A stretch of DNA of 64,000 nucleotides from Halorhodospira halochloris (GTDB taxonomy: Bacteria > Pseudomonadota > Gammaproteobacteria > Nitrococcales > Halorhodospiraceae): positions 1,652,501 to 1,716,500 of the forward strand of contig NZ_AP017372.2 of the NCBI RefSeq assembly GCF_002356555.2, in the 5' to 3' direction. The position numbers and the translations under genes were made by a program. Shown here one piece after another: positions 36,429 through 45,973 of the stretch (position 1 is the first letter of the stretch; each line of letters starts with the position of its first letter). Under the pieces are notes generated by a model. That model was given only the letters and a program-made list of their open reading frames with translations. It was not told the DNA's origin and made no database searches.

Positions 36429-39401
36429 TTACAGCCGCTGATTGACGCACTGGCAAAACTCCTCCACTGCGCTGCGCACCCCCTCCACAGCACAAAGCAA
36501 ATCATCATCCTCCCGCTCATCTGACTTGGCGAGCCTTTCGATCTGCGCTGCATTGTCTCTGACCTTATAGGCAGCCATATTATCGGCAAGGCCTTTCAGA
36601 GTGTGGGCATGCAAGGCCACTTGGCCAATATCCCTTTGCTGTAGGGCACTACCCAAATCCTTGCAGAGATCGACAAGGCTTTGCCGGGCCTGATCCAACA
36701 GGCTGGCCATAAGCCGCCTATCCCCTCCCACCCGCTCTAGCAACTCACTTTCACCGAATACTGAAAAATCCTCGGTTAAACCAGAGTTATTTGAATTTGT
36801 AGAATCCCCGGCTTGTTGCCGCTCAAATGCTTTGTCGCTGGGCAGATAGCGCTTCAAAACACGTTGCAGGACCTCCGGCTGGATCGGCTTGGAGAGGTAT
36901 TCATCCATACCAACCTGCAAGCAGCGATCCTGATCGCCCTTCATAGCCCGGGCAGTCATTGCGATTATGGGGATTTTGCGGTTTTTCTGCCCTGCTCCAC
37001 CAATACGAATAGCCAATGTCGCCTCAAAACCATCCATGTTGGGCATTTCACAGTCCATCAAAACTAGCTCATAGACCTGGTGGCGCAGCCTCTGTAAAGC
37101 AACAACTCCATCCGCAGCCACATCAACCTCAAGCCCCATCTTCTCCAACAGCGCGCTAGCCACTTGCTGATTTACCTGATTATCCTCAACCACCAATACC
37201 CGGCCGGCAAGGTTTTCTCCGCCGTGGGAGTTACGCAAACGTTCCCGCGCAACGTGGCGGGTAATGATAGAGCGAGTTGCATGATCATCCGTCTTATCTT
37301 CACTTAGCACGGCGCAAAGCGTCTCATAAAGCTCGGTTTTGCGGATCGGCTTATTCATATAAGCGGCAAAACCGAGCTCTTCCATGCGCCTAACATCGCC
37401 TGGCTGCCCCACAGAGGTCAGCATAACCAACGGCGTTTTTTGCAGGGATGGCTCTTTTGCCACCTCCATACCCATCTGCATGCCGTCCATCTCTGGCATC
37501 TGCATGTCGACAATCGCTAAATCGAACGGCCTGCCCTCTTGGCTCGCCCTGGACATGGCGGCCAAGCCCTCTTTGCCATCGACTACAGCCTGCGGATGCG
37601 CCCCCCATTGGGCGAGCTGGCGAGAGAGAATCTCGCGATTGGTAGCGTTATCATCTACTATGAGTACGTTAGACCTCTGCAGATCCGGGGGCAACTGGCC
37701 GGCGCGCTGCTCGTGAGCGACTACTTGGCGCACCAATTTGGCGGTAAACCAGAACTCCGCCCCCTGCCCGGGCGAGCTATTAACCCCGATCTCGCCACCC
37801 ATCATCTCGGCAAGCTGTTTAGAGATGGCCAACCCCAGACCAGTACCACCAAACTTACGGCTTATTGATTTATCGATCTGAGTAAATTTCTTAAATAATA
37901 GTTGCTGTTTGTCGCTGGCAATCCCAGGGCCTGTATCTTGCACTGAAAAGCGAACTAATGCCCCATCATTGTCCTCGCTGACCAGACTGGTGCGGACAAC
38001 AACCTCGCCCTGCTCAGTAAACTTTATGGCGTTACCAACCAGATTACTCAGGATTTGACGCAGCCTGCCCGGATCACCCTGCACCAAGCCGGGCAAATCA
38101 CCCTCCGGGAAACAGATTAGCTCAAGCCCCTTTTCTTGAGCACGCAACGCCATGGGCAGCGAAAAATCCTCAAGGAGATAATCTAAATCGAAATCGATCT
38201 GTTCTAACTCTAGCCGGCCAGCCTCTATCTTGGAGAAATCGAGGATATCGTTAATGAGAGCCAATAATGTCTCGCCGCTGCTATGGATAGAGTTGACAAA
38301 ACTACGCTGTTCATCGCTCAAGTCAGTATCCAGGAGCAAACCGGCCATGCCAATCACCCCGTTCATCGGGGTGCGTATCTCGTGGCTCATATTGGCAAGA
38401 AAATCACTCTTAGCAGCATTAGCTTGCTCAGCCTCCTTACGGGCTTCGAGCAGCTGCTCTTCCGAGCGGTTGCGGTGGATAGCAATCGCCAACAGGTCGG
38501 CTAGTGCCAAAACACCTTTCAAATCATCATAGGTGTAATCACGATCAGCGTTGGCAACGGCAACCTGACCGTAAAGCCGCCCATCATATAAGGCCGGGGC
38601 GGAGAGAAAACGGCGCAGCGGGACATGAGCCTTGGGCAGAGTATCCCCCCAAGCCGGGTGAGTAGTTGGGTCATTGGTATAAAAAGCCTGTAATGTATTA
38701 AGGCAGTAACCCCATAGGTGCTCATAGCCATCATCACCGCGCGGAAAAACTACATTGGCCTGCGCTATACCACACTCGCCACTTTCACTCATCGATGAAA
38801 AGGTGTGTATCACATTCTCCCAGCTGACAGGATCAATGGAGGAGACAAAACCGTGCGGGCTATCGGTTATCTGCAGTAAATGCTCATAGACAACATTGGC
38901 GATCTTTGGCACGGTGCAATCGATCCGCGTCAACTCCGTAGCTATCTCGCCCACGGCTCGATTCACCCTGGCATCATAGCTCATGCGCCGCTGTTTTTCG
39001 GCCAGTTCAAGGCGCGCCTGAGCTAGCTGCCGGGAGGCATCGACTACAGATAAAACCACGGATTTAGGTGACGGGCGAACCAGCCAAGAGCAAGCGCTAT
39101 GCCCTACCTTACCGGCGCGGCTTGCCAAAAAGGTCGTCTGCGCGCTTTGATCATTTACAACCAGAACAAGCGACTGCGAAAAACTGCTAGCGAAAAAGTT
39201 AAGAAAGTGTGCCAACTGCCCATCATCGCCAAGCACCTCTCTCTCAGCGAGCACCAGAGTTACAACCGGTTCCTCGCCCAGGCGGGTAAACAAGCCGTGC
39301 TGGCTGTCGGCGTATTCAATCTCATATCCGTGACTGGCGAGAATTCCCTCCTCGGGGATTGGAGATCGACCAGTATAGGCTAAAAGCAAAGGCACGGTCA
39401 T
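36429..39401 (-). CDS. hybrid histidine kinase (REC-like, GAF, HisKA, HATPase, two REC, HPt)
   Basis: A roughly 990-residue unorthodox sensor. In order: an N-terminal receiver-like region (about 1-125) whose phospho-acceptor pattern is degenerate; GAF (about 150-310); HisKA with [16 protein letters not shown] (about 340); the ATPase with [19 protein letters not shown] and [16 protein letters not shown]1 ([29 protein letters not shown]); REC2 ([29 protein letters not shown]); and HPt with [12 protein letters not shown] near the end. This is a complete phosphorelay in one polypeptide without membrane segments, so it senses a cytoplasmic signal. The ATG at 39401 is chosen; a TTG at 39431 is possible. 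The output regulator is not in the window. Confidence 0.92.
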   Translation of the reverse strand: MTVPLLLAYTGRSPIPEEGILASHGYEIEYADSQHGLFTRLGEEPVVTLVLAEREVLGDDGQLAHFLNFFASSFSQSLVLVVNDQSAQTTFLASRAGKVGHSACSWLVRPSPKSVVLSVVDASRQLAQARLELAEKQRRMSYDARVNRAVGEIATELTRIDCTVPKIANVVYEHLLQITDSPHGFVSSIDPVSWENVIHTFSSMSESGECGIAQANVVFPRGDDGYEHLWGYCLNTLQAFYTNDPTTHPAWGDTLPKAHVPLRRFLSAPALYDGRLYGQVAVANADRDYTYDDLKGVLALADLLAIAIHRNRSEEQLLEARKEAEQANAAKSDFLANMSHEIRTPMNGVIGMAGLLLDTDLSDEQRSFVNSIHSSGETLLALINDILDFSKIEAGRLELEQIDFDLDYLLEDFSLPMALRAQEKGLELICFPEGDLPGLVQGDPGRLRQILSNLVGNAIKFTEQGEVVVRTSLVSEDNDGALVRFSVQDTGPGIASDKQQLLFKKFTQIDKSISRKFGGTGLGLAISKQLAEMMGGEIGVNSSPGQGAEFWFTAKLVRQVVAHEQRAGQLPPDLQRSNVLIVDDNATNREILSRQLAQWGAHPQAVVDGKEGLAAMSRASQEGRPFDLAIVDMQMPEMDGMQMGMEVAKEPSLQKTPLVMLTSVGQPGDVRRMEELGFAAYMNKPIRKTELYETLCAVLSEDKTDDHATRSIITRHVARERLRNSHGGENLAGRVLVVEDNQVNQQVASALLEKMGLEVDVAADGVVALQRLRHQVYELVLMDCEMPNMDGFEATLAIRIGGAGQKNRKIPIIAMTARAMKGDQDRCLQVGMDEYLSKPIQPEVLQRVLKRYLPSDKAFERQQAGDSTNSNNSGLTEDFSVFGESELLERVGGDRRLMASLLDQARQSLVDLCKDLGSALQQRDIGQVALHAHTLKGLADNMAAYKVRDNAAQIERLAKSDEREDDDLLCAVEGVRSAVEEFCQCVNQRL

Positions 39402-39495
39402 ACTCCCATCGTTGGCCAAGACCCTACCCAACCACTATAGAACTTATGGTATCCGAATAATACTACCTTAGAAAAAACTGAAATTCTCAAATGGG

Positions 39496-39638
39496 GGCTC
39501 AAAATACTGCGCCTGAGCCAATTGCTTCACCCTGTGGAGGTCTTGGCGCCAGGGATGGCGCCATGAAGCCTCCAGGGATGGATTCACGGCGTCCTCCACA
39601 GGGTGAAGCAATTGGCTCAGGCGCAGTATTTAGGGGTC
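39496..39638 (-). repeat. palindromic element, complete copy with unusual arm sequence
   Basis: The arms match perfectly over 37 bp but their middle (GCGCCTGAGCCAATTGCTTC) and core-proximal part (ACCCTGTGGAGG) differ from the common CCCCGGTGTGGAGG type. The ends are drifted (CTCAAAATACT / AGTATTTAGGGG). The core is in minus orientation and typical. It lies between the kinase start and the ETF-QO stop. Confidence 0.95.
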
Positions 39639-39656
39639 GGGTGAAAGCCAGGAAGT

Positions 39657-41318
39657 CTACATATTCGGATAATTGGGCCCGTTGCCGCCCTGCGGCACCC
39701 GCCACTCAATATTCTGACAGGGGTCCTTGATAGCACACGCCTTACAGTGCAGGCAGTTGATCGACTCAATATGCAAGCTCATCTCGCCAGTATGCTTATC
39801 CGGCTGATAGTCATAGACCCCGGCCGGACAGTAGCGCATCTCCGGGCCGGCGTAGCGGGGCCAGTTCACTTGCGCGGGCAAATCACTATCGGCGAGCACC
39901 AAGTGGCAAGGCTGGCCCTCGTCGTGATATGTGTTGCTCAAAAAGACCGAATCGAGCCGCGTGAAGGTTAACTTACCATCCGCTGCTGGGTAATCTCGGG
40001 GATTACGCAAATGTGCCGGCTTAAGCTGGGCATGGTCAGGGTGGTGCCGCAAAGTCCATGGCGTACGCCCACGCAGCAGATAGCTTTCCAGAGCCGAATA
40101 TAACAAACCGGCACTAGCTCCCCAGCGAAAGGCCGGGCGAACATTACGCACCGCCTTAAGTTCGCTAGCAAGCCAGCTCGACTCGACCCGCTGCTGCAGA
40201 TCGGCCGCCTCACTAGCAGAGCTGCCTAAGGCAGCATGCACCGCTTCGGCGGCCACCATTGCCGATTTCATGGCCAGGTGGATGCCCTTGACCTTAGGCA
40301 CATTGATGAATCCGGCGCTATCACCGCACAGTACGCCGCCGGCGAAACTCAGCCGTGGCAGGCTCTGCCAACCCCCTTCGGGTAACGCCTTAGCCCCATA
40401 AGCTATGCGCTTGCCGCCCTCTAATATTGGCCTGACCGCGGCATGGGTCTTCCAGCGCTGAATCTCTTCAAAAGGAGACAGATAGGGATCGTCGTAATCC
40501 AGCCCGACAACCAGGCCTACTGCGACCTTCCCTTTCTCTTGCTGATAGACAAAACCACCTCCGTAGGTAAACTCATCCAGCGGCCAACCGAGTGTGTGCA
40601 GCAAACTGCCCGGCCGATGCTTATCATCAGCGACTTGCCAGAGTTCCTTGATGCCTAGGCCGTAGGTCTGCGGCTGCGCTCCCCGGCGCAGTTCAAAGCG
40701 TTCGATGACTTGCTCGCTGAGTGTGCCATGGACCCCCTCAGCGAATATGGTCTGCCGGGCAACGACCTCTACCCCTGGCTCGAAAGCCGGACCCGGACTA
40801 CCGTCGGCATTACGCCCCATATCAACCGTAGCCACGCCGCGCACCGCACCGGTGCTAGAATCGTAAAGCACTTCGGCAGCGGGGAAGCCAGGGTAGATCT
40901 CAACCCCCAACTCCTCTGCCCGTTCGGCCAGCCAACGACACATATTTCCCAAACTGCCCAGGTAGCAGCCGGTATTATGCATGTGCTCGGGGGCAGGCAA
41001 TTCGAAGGCGTGCCCGCTGGTGAGGTAGCAGAGGCTCTCAGCACCAGGCGCCGAGTCCACGGGCACGCCCAGCGGGGCTTGCTTCGCGCGCCAATCGGGA
41101 ACTAGCTCATCTAGGGCGCGAGGATCAATAGCTGCTCCAGAAAGGGAGTGAGCACCTATCTCGGCCCCCTTTTCAAGGACACAGACATTGAGCTGATCCG
41201 GATCAGCTGACTGCGCCGCCAGCTGCTTTAAGCGGATCGCCGCCGCCAGCCCGGCGGGGCCACCACCAACTACTACTACGTCGTACTCAAGCTGCTCACG
41301 CTCGTATCCATCACTCAC
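39657..41318 (-). CDS. etfD: electron transfer flavoprotein-ubiquinone oxidoreductase
   Basis: A 553-residue ETF-QO, the membrane-associated flavo/iron-sulfur protein that passes electrons from ETF to ubiquinone. The FAD dinucleotide motif is VVVGGGPAGLAAAIRL near the N-terminus. The GIKELWQV block lies mid-protein, and the [4Fe-4S] cysteines near the end are in CPAGVYDY, ESINCLHCKACAIKDPCQNIEW. The start is a GTG at 41318 overlapping the acyl-CoA dehydrogenase stop (GTGA). It is the last gene of a four-gene operon: etfB-etfA-acyl-CoA dehydrogenase-etfD. Confidence 0.95.
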   Translation of the reverse strand: MSDGYEREQLEYDVVVVGGGPAGLAAAIRLKQLAAQSADPDQLNVCVLEKGAEIGAHSLSGAAIDPRALDELVPDWRAKQAPLGVPVDSAPGAESLCYLTSGHAFELPAPEHMHNTGCYLGSLGNMCRWLAERAEELGVEIYPGFPAAEVLYDSSTGAVRGVATVDMGRNADGSPGPAFEPGVEVVARQTIFAEGVHGTLSEQVIERFELRRGAQPQTYGLGIKELWQVADDKHRPGSLLHTLGWPLDEFTYGGGFVYQQEKGKVAVGLVVGLDYDDPYLSPFEEIQRWKTHAAVRPILEGGKRIAYGAKALPEGGWQSLPRLSFAGGVLCGDSAGFINVPKVKGIHLAMKSAMVAAEAVHAALGSSASEAADLQQRVESSWLASELKAVRNVRPAFRWGASAGLLYSALESYLLRGRTPWTLRHHPDHAQLKPAHLRNPRDYPAADGKLTFTRLDSVFLSNTYHDEGQPCHLVLADSDLPAQVNWPRYAGPEMRYCPAGVYDYQPDKHTGEMSLHIESINCLHCKACAIKDPCQNIEWRVPQGGNGPNYPNM

Positions 41319-43108
41319 CAGTGCCGCTCCTCAATCGCCTCGAGCTCATCACTACCCCCGCAAACAGCCGGGGTATAGGCGTGGACCCTAGGCAGTATAT
41401 GGCGCATGTAAAAGCGGGCGGTATGCAATTTGGCGGTATAGAAACCATCACCGTCACCCCCCCTTTCAATCACTGCTCTGGCCACTAAAGCGGCGCGGCC
41501 TAGTTGCCATGCGCCGAACAAACAGCCAGCTTGCATCATGTAGGGGGTTGCCGCACTCAATGAAACAAATGGATCTTCCTGGTTCTCGAGCAAATACCGG
41601 GTCGACTCGCGTACCGTCCCGACACCCTCCTTAAGACGAGCGCCTAAATCACTCACTACCGAGTCCGCACGCAACTCAGCAACGACTTGCTCGATCTCGC
41701 CGAGGACAGCCTCAAGGGTCTCCCCGGAGTCCTTTAGCACCTTGCGCAAGGTAAAATCCTGGGCTTGGATGCCGTTAGTGCCCTCATAAATCGGTGCGAT
41801 GCGCACATCGCGCCACAGCTGCGCGGCCTCTAGTTCCTCGACAAACCCCATGCCGCCATGTACCTGAATCCCCAGGGAGGCACTATCAACCGCCCAATCA
41901 CTGGCAACCGCTTTGACTACTGGCGTGAACAGATCCACCCGGCGCTGTGCCGCTGCACGCTCCTCACTGTCGCTAGCATGGAGCGCCTTATCCTGGTAGG
42001 CGGCACTGACCAATGCTAGGGCACGCATCGCCTCAGTCTGCGCACGGATAGTCATCAGCATCCGCCGCACATCGGGATGACCGAGGATGGGCACCGACTC
42101 CTTGCCACCGGGGCGGCGCCCCTGCACCCGTTCCCGAGCAAAGGCCAAAGCGCCCTGATAGACCCGCTCACCGATACCGATGCCTTGCACACCGACCTTA
42201 TGGCGGGCCTCATTCATCATGGTAAACATGTGATTGAGGCCGCGGTTGAGCTCACCGACCAAGTACCCAACCGCCCCATTACCCTGATTATCGCCATACC
42301 GAATGGTACAAGTTGGCGAGGCGTGAATGCCGACCTTATGCTCTAAAGAGTCGCAGAAAACGGCATTGCGCTCTCCTAGAGAGCCGTCCGCATTAACCAA
42401 AAACTTGGGCACCAGAAAGAGCGAGATACCACGATGGCCGGCCGGGGCATCAGGGGTACGGGCGAGAACCAGATGGATAATATTCTCGGCGGCCTGGTGA
42501 TCACCCCAGGTAATGAAGATTTTTTGGCCAAACAAGCGATAGCTATCGCCCGTCTCATCCGGCAGCGCCCGCGCAGCGACCTGACCAAGGTCGGAGCCAG
42601 CCTGGGGTTCACTCAGATCCATGGTGCCAGTCCACTCACCACTGACCAGCTTGTCGAGATAGCGCTGCTGCAGCTCGGTGTCGCCGTGCTGAGCGAGCAA
42701 TTCGGTAGCTCCTGCGGAGAGCATTGGGGCTAACGCCAGGGCCATATTGGCCCCATGCCAAATCTCCTGGGTAGCGCTGGCAATGACCTCGGGCAACCCC
42801 TGTCCGCCATGCTCCACCGGGGCATTTATGCCGTTCCAACCAGCCTCTGTGAAGGACTTATAGGCCTCAATAAACCCATCGGGGAGCTTGACTTGACCAT
42901 TTTCAAGGACACACCCCTGGCGATCACCACTGCTGTTAAGAGGCGCCCACTCCTCGCTGGCTAGGCGTCCTGCCTCCTCCAGAATGGCACTTACCAACTC
43001 GGCGTCGAGTTCCTCGACCCCCTCCATCCCGACATAATCCTGCAGACCTATGAGTTCCTCTATAACAAAACATAGATCACGCACCGGTGCCTTATAGTAA
43101 ATTGACAT
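41315..43108 (-). CDS. acyl-CoA dehydrogenase (large, DmdC-like form)
   Basis: A 597-residue flavin dehydrogenase, longer than the 380-residue canonical type and like the group containing 3-methylmercaptopropionyl-CoA dehydrogenase DmdC and other Acads with a C-terminal extension. It shows the N-terminal YKAPVRDLCFVIEELIGL, the FAD-binding segment TMDLSEPQAGSDLG, the domain-closing IFITWGDH, and the catalytic-region IYEGTNGIQAQDF. The substrate is not decided by sequence. It donates electrons to the ETF encoded by the adjacent etfA and etfB, and the genes overlap or nearly touch. Confidence 0.9.
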   Translation of the reverse strand: MSIYYKAPVRDLCFVIEELIGLQDYVGMEGVEELDAELVSAILEEAGRLASEEWAPLNSSGDRQGCVLENGQVKLPDGFIEAYKSFTEAGWNGINAPVEHGGQGLPEVIASATQEIWHGANMALALAPMLSAGATELLAQHGDTELQQRYLDKLVSGEWTGTMDLSEPQAGSDLGQVAARALPDETGDSYRLFGQKIFITWGDHQAAENIIHLVLARTPDAPAGHRGISLFLVPKFLVNADGSLGERNAVFCDSLEHKVGIHASPTCTIRYGDNQGNGAVGYLVGELNRGLNHMFTMMNEARHKVGVQGIGIGERVYQGALAFARERVQGRRPGGKESVPILGHPDVRRMLMTIRAQTEAMRALALVSAAYQDKALHASDSEERAAAQRRVDLFTPVVKAVASDWAVDSASLGIQVHGGMGFVEELEAAQLWRDVRIAPIYEGTNGIQAQDFTLRKVLKDSGETLEAVLGEIEQVVAELRADSVVSDLGARLKEGVGTVRESTRYLLENQEDPFVSLSAATPYMMQAGCLFGAWQLGRAALVARAVIERGGDGDGFYTAKLHTARFYMRHILPRVHAYTPAVCGGSDELEAIEERHW

Positions 43109-43111
43109 ATA

Positions 43112-44053
43112 TTATGCCTCCACCAGTTGGCGCAGCTCGGCAAGCGCCTCGCGGGCATCCGCTACCCAAATGTAATCTGCTATCTCGAATATGGGCGCCT
43201 CAGGGTCGGAGTTGATCGCCACAATCACACTACTCTCTTTCATCCCAGATATATGATATATGGCCCCGGATATGCCAACAGCGATATACAGCTGCGGTGC
43301 AACTACTTTAGCGGTAAGCCCAACCTGAGCACCGCTCGGCAATAACCCAGCGTCTACCGCCCCGCGCGAGGCACCTATTGCTGCTCCGAGGCTATCTGCA
43401 ACAGCCTCCAATTCCGCAACACCCTGCTCATCGATCAGGCCTCGCCCCCCTGCCACAACTATTTGCGCAGAAGCCAAATCGGGGCGCCCTGAGTCGCTAC
43501 GTAGCTGCTCAATGAGCCTTACCAGGCCCGAGTCGGCGCCCGGCTCGATCTCCTCCACCGGTGCCGGATCCTGCTCTGCTGGACGCTTAAACGAGGTCGC
43601 CCGCACCGTCATGATCTTGACCGGCTCGGCGCAATGCAGCCGGGCCAAGACACTGCCGCCATACATCGGCCGGACAAATGTCTCGCTGTCCTCTATCTCC
43701 AGAACGTCGGAGAGCATCGCCACATCCAACTGTGCAGCCAATCGCGGCAGACTATCCCGGGACATGCTGCAGGCCGGGGCAACAACCGCGCTATACCCGC
43801 GTACCTCGACCAGTGCTGCCAGTCGCTGTGCCAGCGGCTCGGCCAGCTGATCGGCGTGCGCCGTCCCCGAGCAGAGCAGGACACTGCTCAGGCCACCGAT
43901 GCGGGCAGCCTCGGCAGCCACCGCAGCCGCCTCATCACCGCCGGCCACCACTAGATCAACCTTATCGGCGAGCTGCTGAGCAGCACCGACTGCCCGCCAG
44001 GTCCCTTCACTAACCACCTGACCATTATGGTCGGCTACTACCAATATACTCAT
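43112..44053 (-). CDS. etfA: electron transfer flavoprotein alpha subunit
   Basis: A 313-residue EtfA. The N-terminal ETF domain (about 1-190) leads to the FAD-binding C-terminal domain with IVVAGGRGLIDEQGV, GASRGAVDAGLLPSGAQVG, KVVAPQLYIAVGISGAIYHI and VIVAINSDPEAPIFEIADY. It binds FAD and shuttles electrons from the dehydrogenase to ETF-QO with EtfB. Its ATG overlaps the etfB stop by four bases (ATGA); the acyl-CoA dehydrogenase follows after a short gap. Confidence 0.96.
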   Translation of the reverse strand: MSILVVADHNGQVVSEGTWRAVGAAQQLADKVDLVVAGGDEAAAVAAEAARIGGLSSVLLCSGTAHADQLAEPLAQRLAALVEVRGYSAVVAPACSMSRDSLPRLAAQLDVAMLSDVLEIEDSETFVRPMYGGSVLARLHCAEPVKIMTVRATSFKRPAEQDPAPVEEIEPGADSGLVRLIEQLRSDSGRPDLASAQIVVAGGRGLIDEQGVAELEAVADSLGAAIGASRGAVDAGLLPSGAQVGLTAKVVAPQLYIAVGISGAIYHISGMKESSVIVAINSDPEAPIFEIADYIWVADAREALAELRQLVEA

Positions 44054-44799
44054 AACTGACCCTCATCTCTGAGCTTGGCGACCAATTCCTCAGCACTTTC
44101 GACCCTGATCCCCGCGCCTTGCCGCGGCTGCGGCTCAGCAAGCCCAAGCTGTTCGAGACGAGGGCTAACATCGACACCTAAATCATCGAGCTCAAGGCGC
44201 TCAATGGGCTTCTTCTTAGCCTTCATCAAGTTCGGCAATTTAATATAGCGCGGCTCATTAAGACCCAAATCGGCAGTAACCACCGCCGGCGGCTTAACCG
44301 CCAAGGTCTTCTTGCCACCATCAACTTCGCGGGTAACATGCAACTCGCCATCAACCAGACTCAGCCCACAGGCAAATGTCGCTTGACCCCAGCCAAGCCG
44401 CTGAGCAAGCATCTGCCCGGCCTGATTGCTATCATCATCACTGGCCTGCTTACCCATTAAGACCCAATCAGGCTCCTCGCGCTCGATTAACTCGGCTAGT
44501 ACCCGGCTCACAGCCAGCGGTTCAAGATCATGCTCTGCGCCGATCAGCAGCGCCCGATCAACACCAAAGGCCAGCGCTGTACGCAGCACCTCCTCAGCAC
44601 CTGCTGTGCCAATAGTTACGGCAATTATCTCACTGACATGGCCGGCCTCTTTCATGCGGACAGCCTGTTCAATGGCGACCTCATCGAATGGATTGAGCGT
44701 CTTCTTGGCATGATCCGCGGCTATAGCCGAACCATCGGGAAGAACCTGTACCCGGATGTTAGGGTCAATAACCCGTTTTGCTGTAACTAGAATTTTCAT
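44050..44799 (-). CDS. etfB: electron transfer flavoprotein beta subunit
   Basis: A 249-residue EtfB, which binds AMP and completes the ETF dimer. The start MKILVTAKRVIDPNIRV is the family N-terminus, so the ATG at 44799 is used rather than an extension to 44838. Also seen: AIEQAVRMKEAGHVSEI, the AMP loop VLMGKQASDDDSNQAGQ and the recognition loop PRYIKLPNLMKAKKKPIE that docks on dehydrogenases. It is the first gene of the etf operon. Its promoter should lie in 44800-45157, where a palindromic element also sits. Confidence 0.96.
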   Translation of the reverse strand: MKILVTAKRVIDPNIRVQVLPDGSAIAADHAKKTLNPFDEVAIEQAVRMKEAGHVSEIIAVTIGTAGAEEVLRTALAFGVDRALLIGAEHDLEPLAVSRVLAELIEREEPDWVLMGKQASDDDSNQAGQMLAQRLGWGQATFACGLSLVDGELHVTREVDGGKKTLAVKPPAVVTADLGLNEPRYIKLPNLMKAKKKPIERLELDDLGVDVSPRLEQLGLAEPQPRQGAGIRVESAEELVAKLRDEGQL

Positions 44800-44888
44800 C
44801 TGTTTCAATCCTGCAGCGCACAAATTATATGACGCCAACTATGCGCTATTTCGGCCTGCTCAGTCAAAACCCAAAGGGCGTACCCAGA

Positions 44889-45034
44889 GCGCCTGTAAAA
44901 ACTTCGCTGGCGCCATCATCTGCCCCGGTGTGGAGGACGGCGTGAATCCATCCCTGGAGGCTTCATGGCGCCATCCCTGGCACCAAGACCTCCACACCGG
45001 GGCAGATGATGGCGCCAGCGAAGTTTCTGAGGTC
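44889..45034 (+). repeat. palindromic element, complete copy
   Basis: A 146-bp copy in the divergent gap between etfB and the DUF3108 gene. The arms pair nearly perfectly: the middle is CGCTGGCGCCATCATCTG and the core side CCCCGGTGTGGAGG. The ends are GCGCCTGTAAAAACTT / AAGTTTCTGAGGTC. The core is in plus orientation. The rest of the 359-base gap (45035-45157) shows no gene; it must hold the promoter of the DUF3108 gene. Confidence 0.94.
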
Positions 45035-45157
45035 CCCCCAGGGATCTTCAGCTTTCCCAGACTGAAGCCGATATATATCATAGAGAACGGGTTGAGTACT
45101 CCCTTGGAGCTAGCCCTTGGCAAATCCTTTTGGGCCACACACCGGCAATCACCCCCT

Positions 45158-45967
45158 ATGAAGCTGCGGCAATTAAAAAGAGTTTTAATCCTGGCTTCGC
45201 TGCCGACCCTCGGGCTTGGCTCAGCCCTTATCGGCGCCGCAGAGCTGCCCGAATCGGGCAGCGCCCGCTACTGGATTCAGGATGGCGGCGAGTGGCGCGG
45301 CTACGAAACACTAATTTGGGATTACCCAGAGGCCGACACCTTCCGCCTTGAGCGCGTCCGTGAGCTGCGTCAGCGTCCGGCTGTAGGTCGCGATTACGAG
45401 GGCGACCGGCGCATCATCATGACCCGTGAGATCAGTGAAGGCACCCTGGAAGGGGCAGTTGCCCAACCCCAAACCTATGAGATACGCCGCGCCACCGTTT
45501 TCCAGTCAGCTGATGAATACGACCCGGATACGGCCTTCGATGACGCCGAAGAGGAGGTTATACTCCAGGTTCGCTTCACTGCTGATGAAGGTGAGCTAGA
45601 GGAGAACGAGATAGCCGCTCCTCCCGATGCCCTCGACCCGATTTCACATCGCTGGCAGGTTATGCAGCAAGCCCTGGAAGGCTCCCGCCACGAACGAATA
45701 GCCCACGAGGTTGTCAACGAGGAAGGCGAGACTGAAGAGATAGTTTTTCATATCGAGGGCCGTCAAACCGTGCGCACCCACGCCGGAACCTTTCGTACCA
45801 TCCGCTTGACGCGCAAAATGCCCGGACAGCAGCGGGCTGTGCGCTGGTATATGGCGGAAGGCTGGGCCGGCTTGCCGGTGCGCACTGTCGATGCCCGCAC
45901 TGAACGTCGTGCTGAGCGAACTCGCCTAGAAAAGATCAACTCGGGCACTCCAGAACAGGAAGGGTAG
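45158..45967 (+). CDS. secreted DUF3108-like protein
   Basis: A 269-residue exported protein. The signal peptide spans residues 1-27 (KLRQLKRVLILAS, cleavage near GAA-ELPE). The mature part is acidic and beta-rich, with a C-terminal block HIEGRQTVRTHAGTFRTIRL and ending MAEGWAGLPVRTVDARTERR, which matches the DUF3108 pattern (a periplasmic beta fold of unknown function). The frame is open far upstream through the palindromic element, but the ATG at 45158 in front of the signal peptide is the sensible start. It is followed after 6 bases by the unknown 650-residue gene. Confidence 0.75.
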   Translation: MKLRQLKRVLILASLPTLGLGSALIGAAELPESGSARYWIQDGGEWRGYETLIWDYPEADTFRLERVRELRQRPAVGRDYEGDRRIIMTREISEGTLEGAVAQPQTYEIRRATVFQSADEYDPDTAFDDAEEEVILQVRFTADEGELEENEIAAPPDALDPISHRWQVMQQALEGSRHERIAHEVVNEEGETEEIVFHIEGRQTVRTHAGTFRTIRLTRKMPGQQRAVRWYMAEGWAGLPVRTVDARTERRAERTRLEKINSGTPEQEG

Positions 45968-45973
45968 CCCACT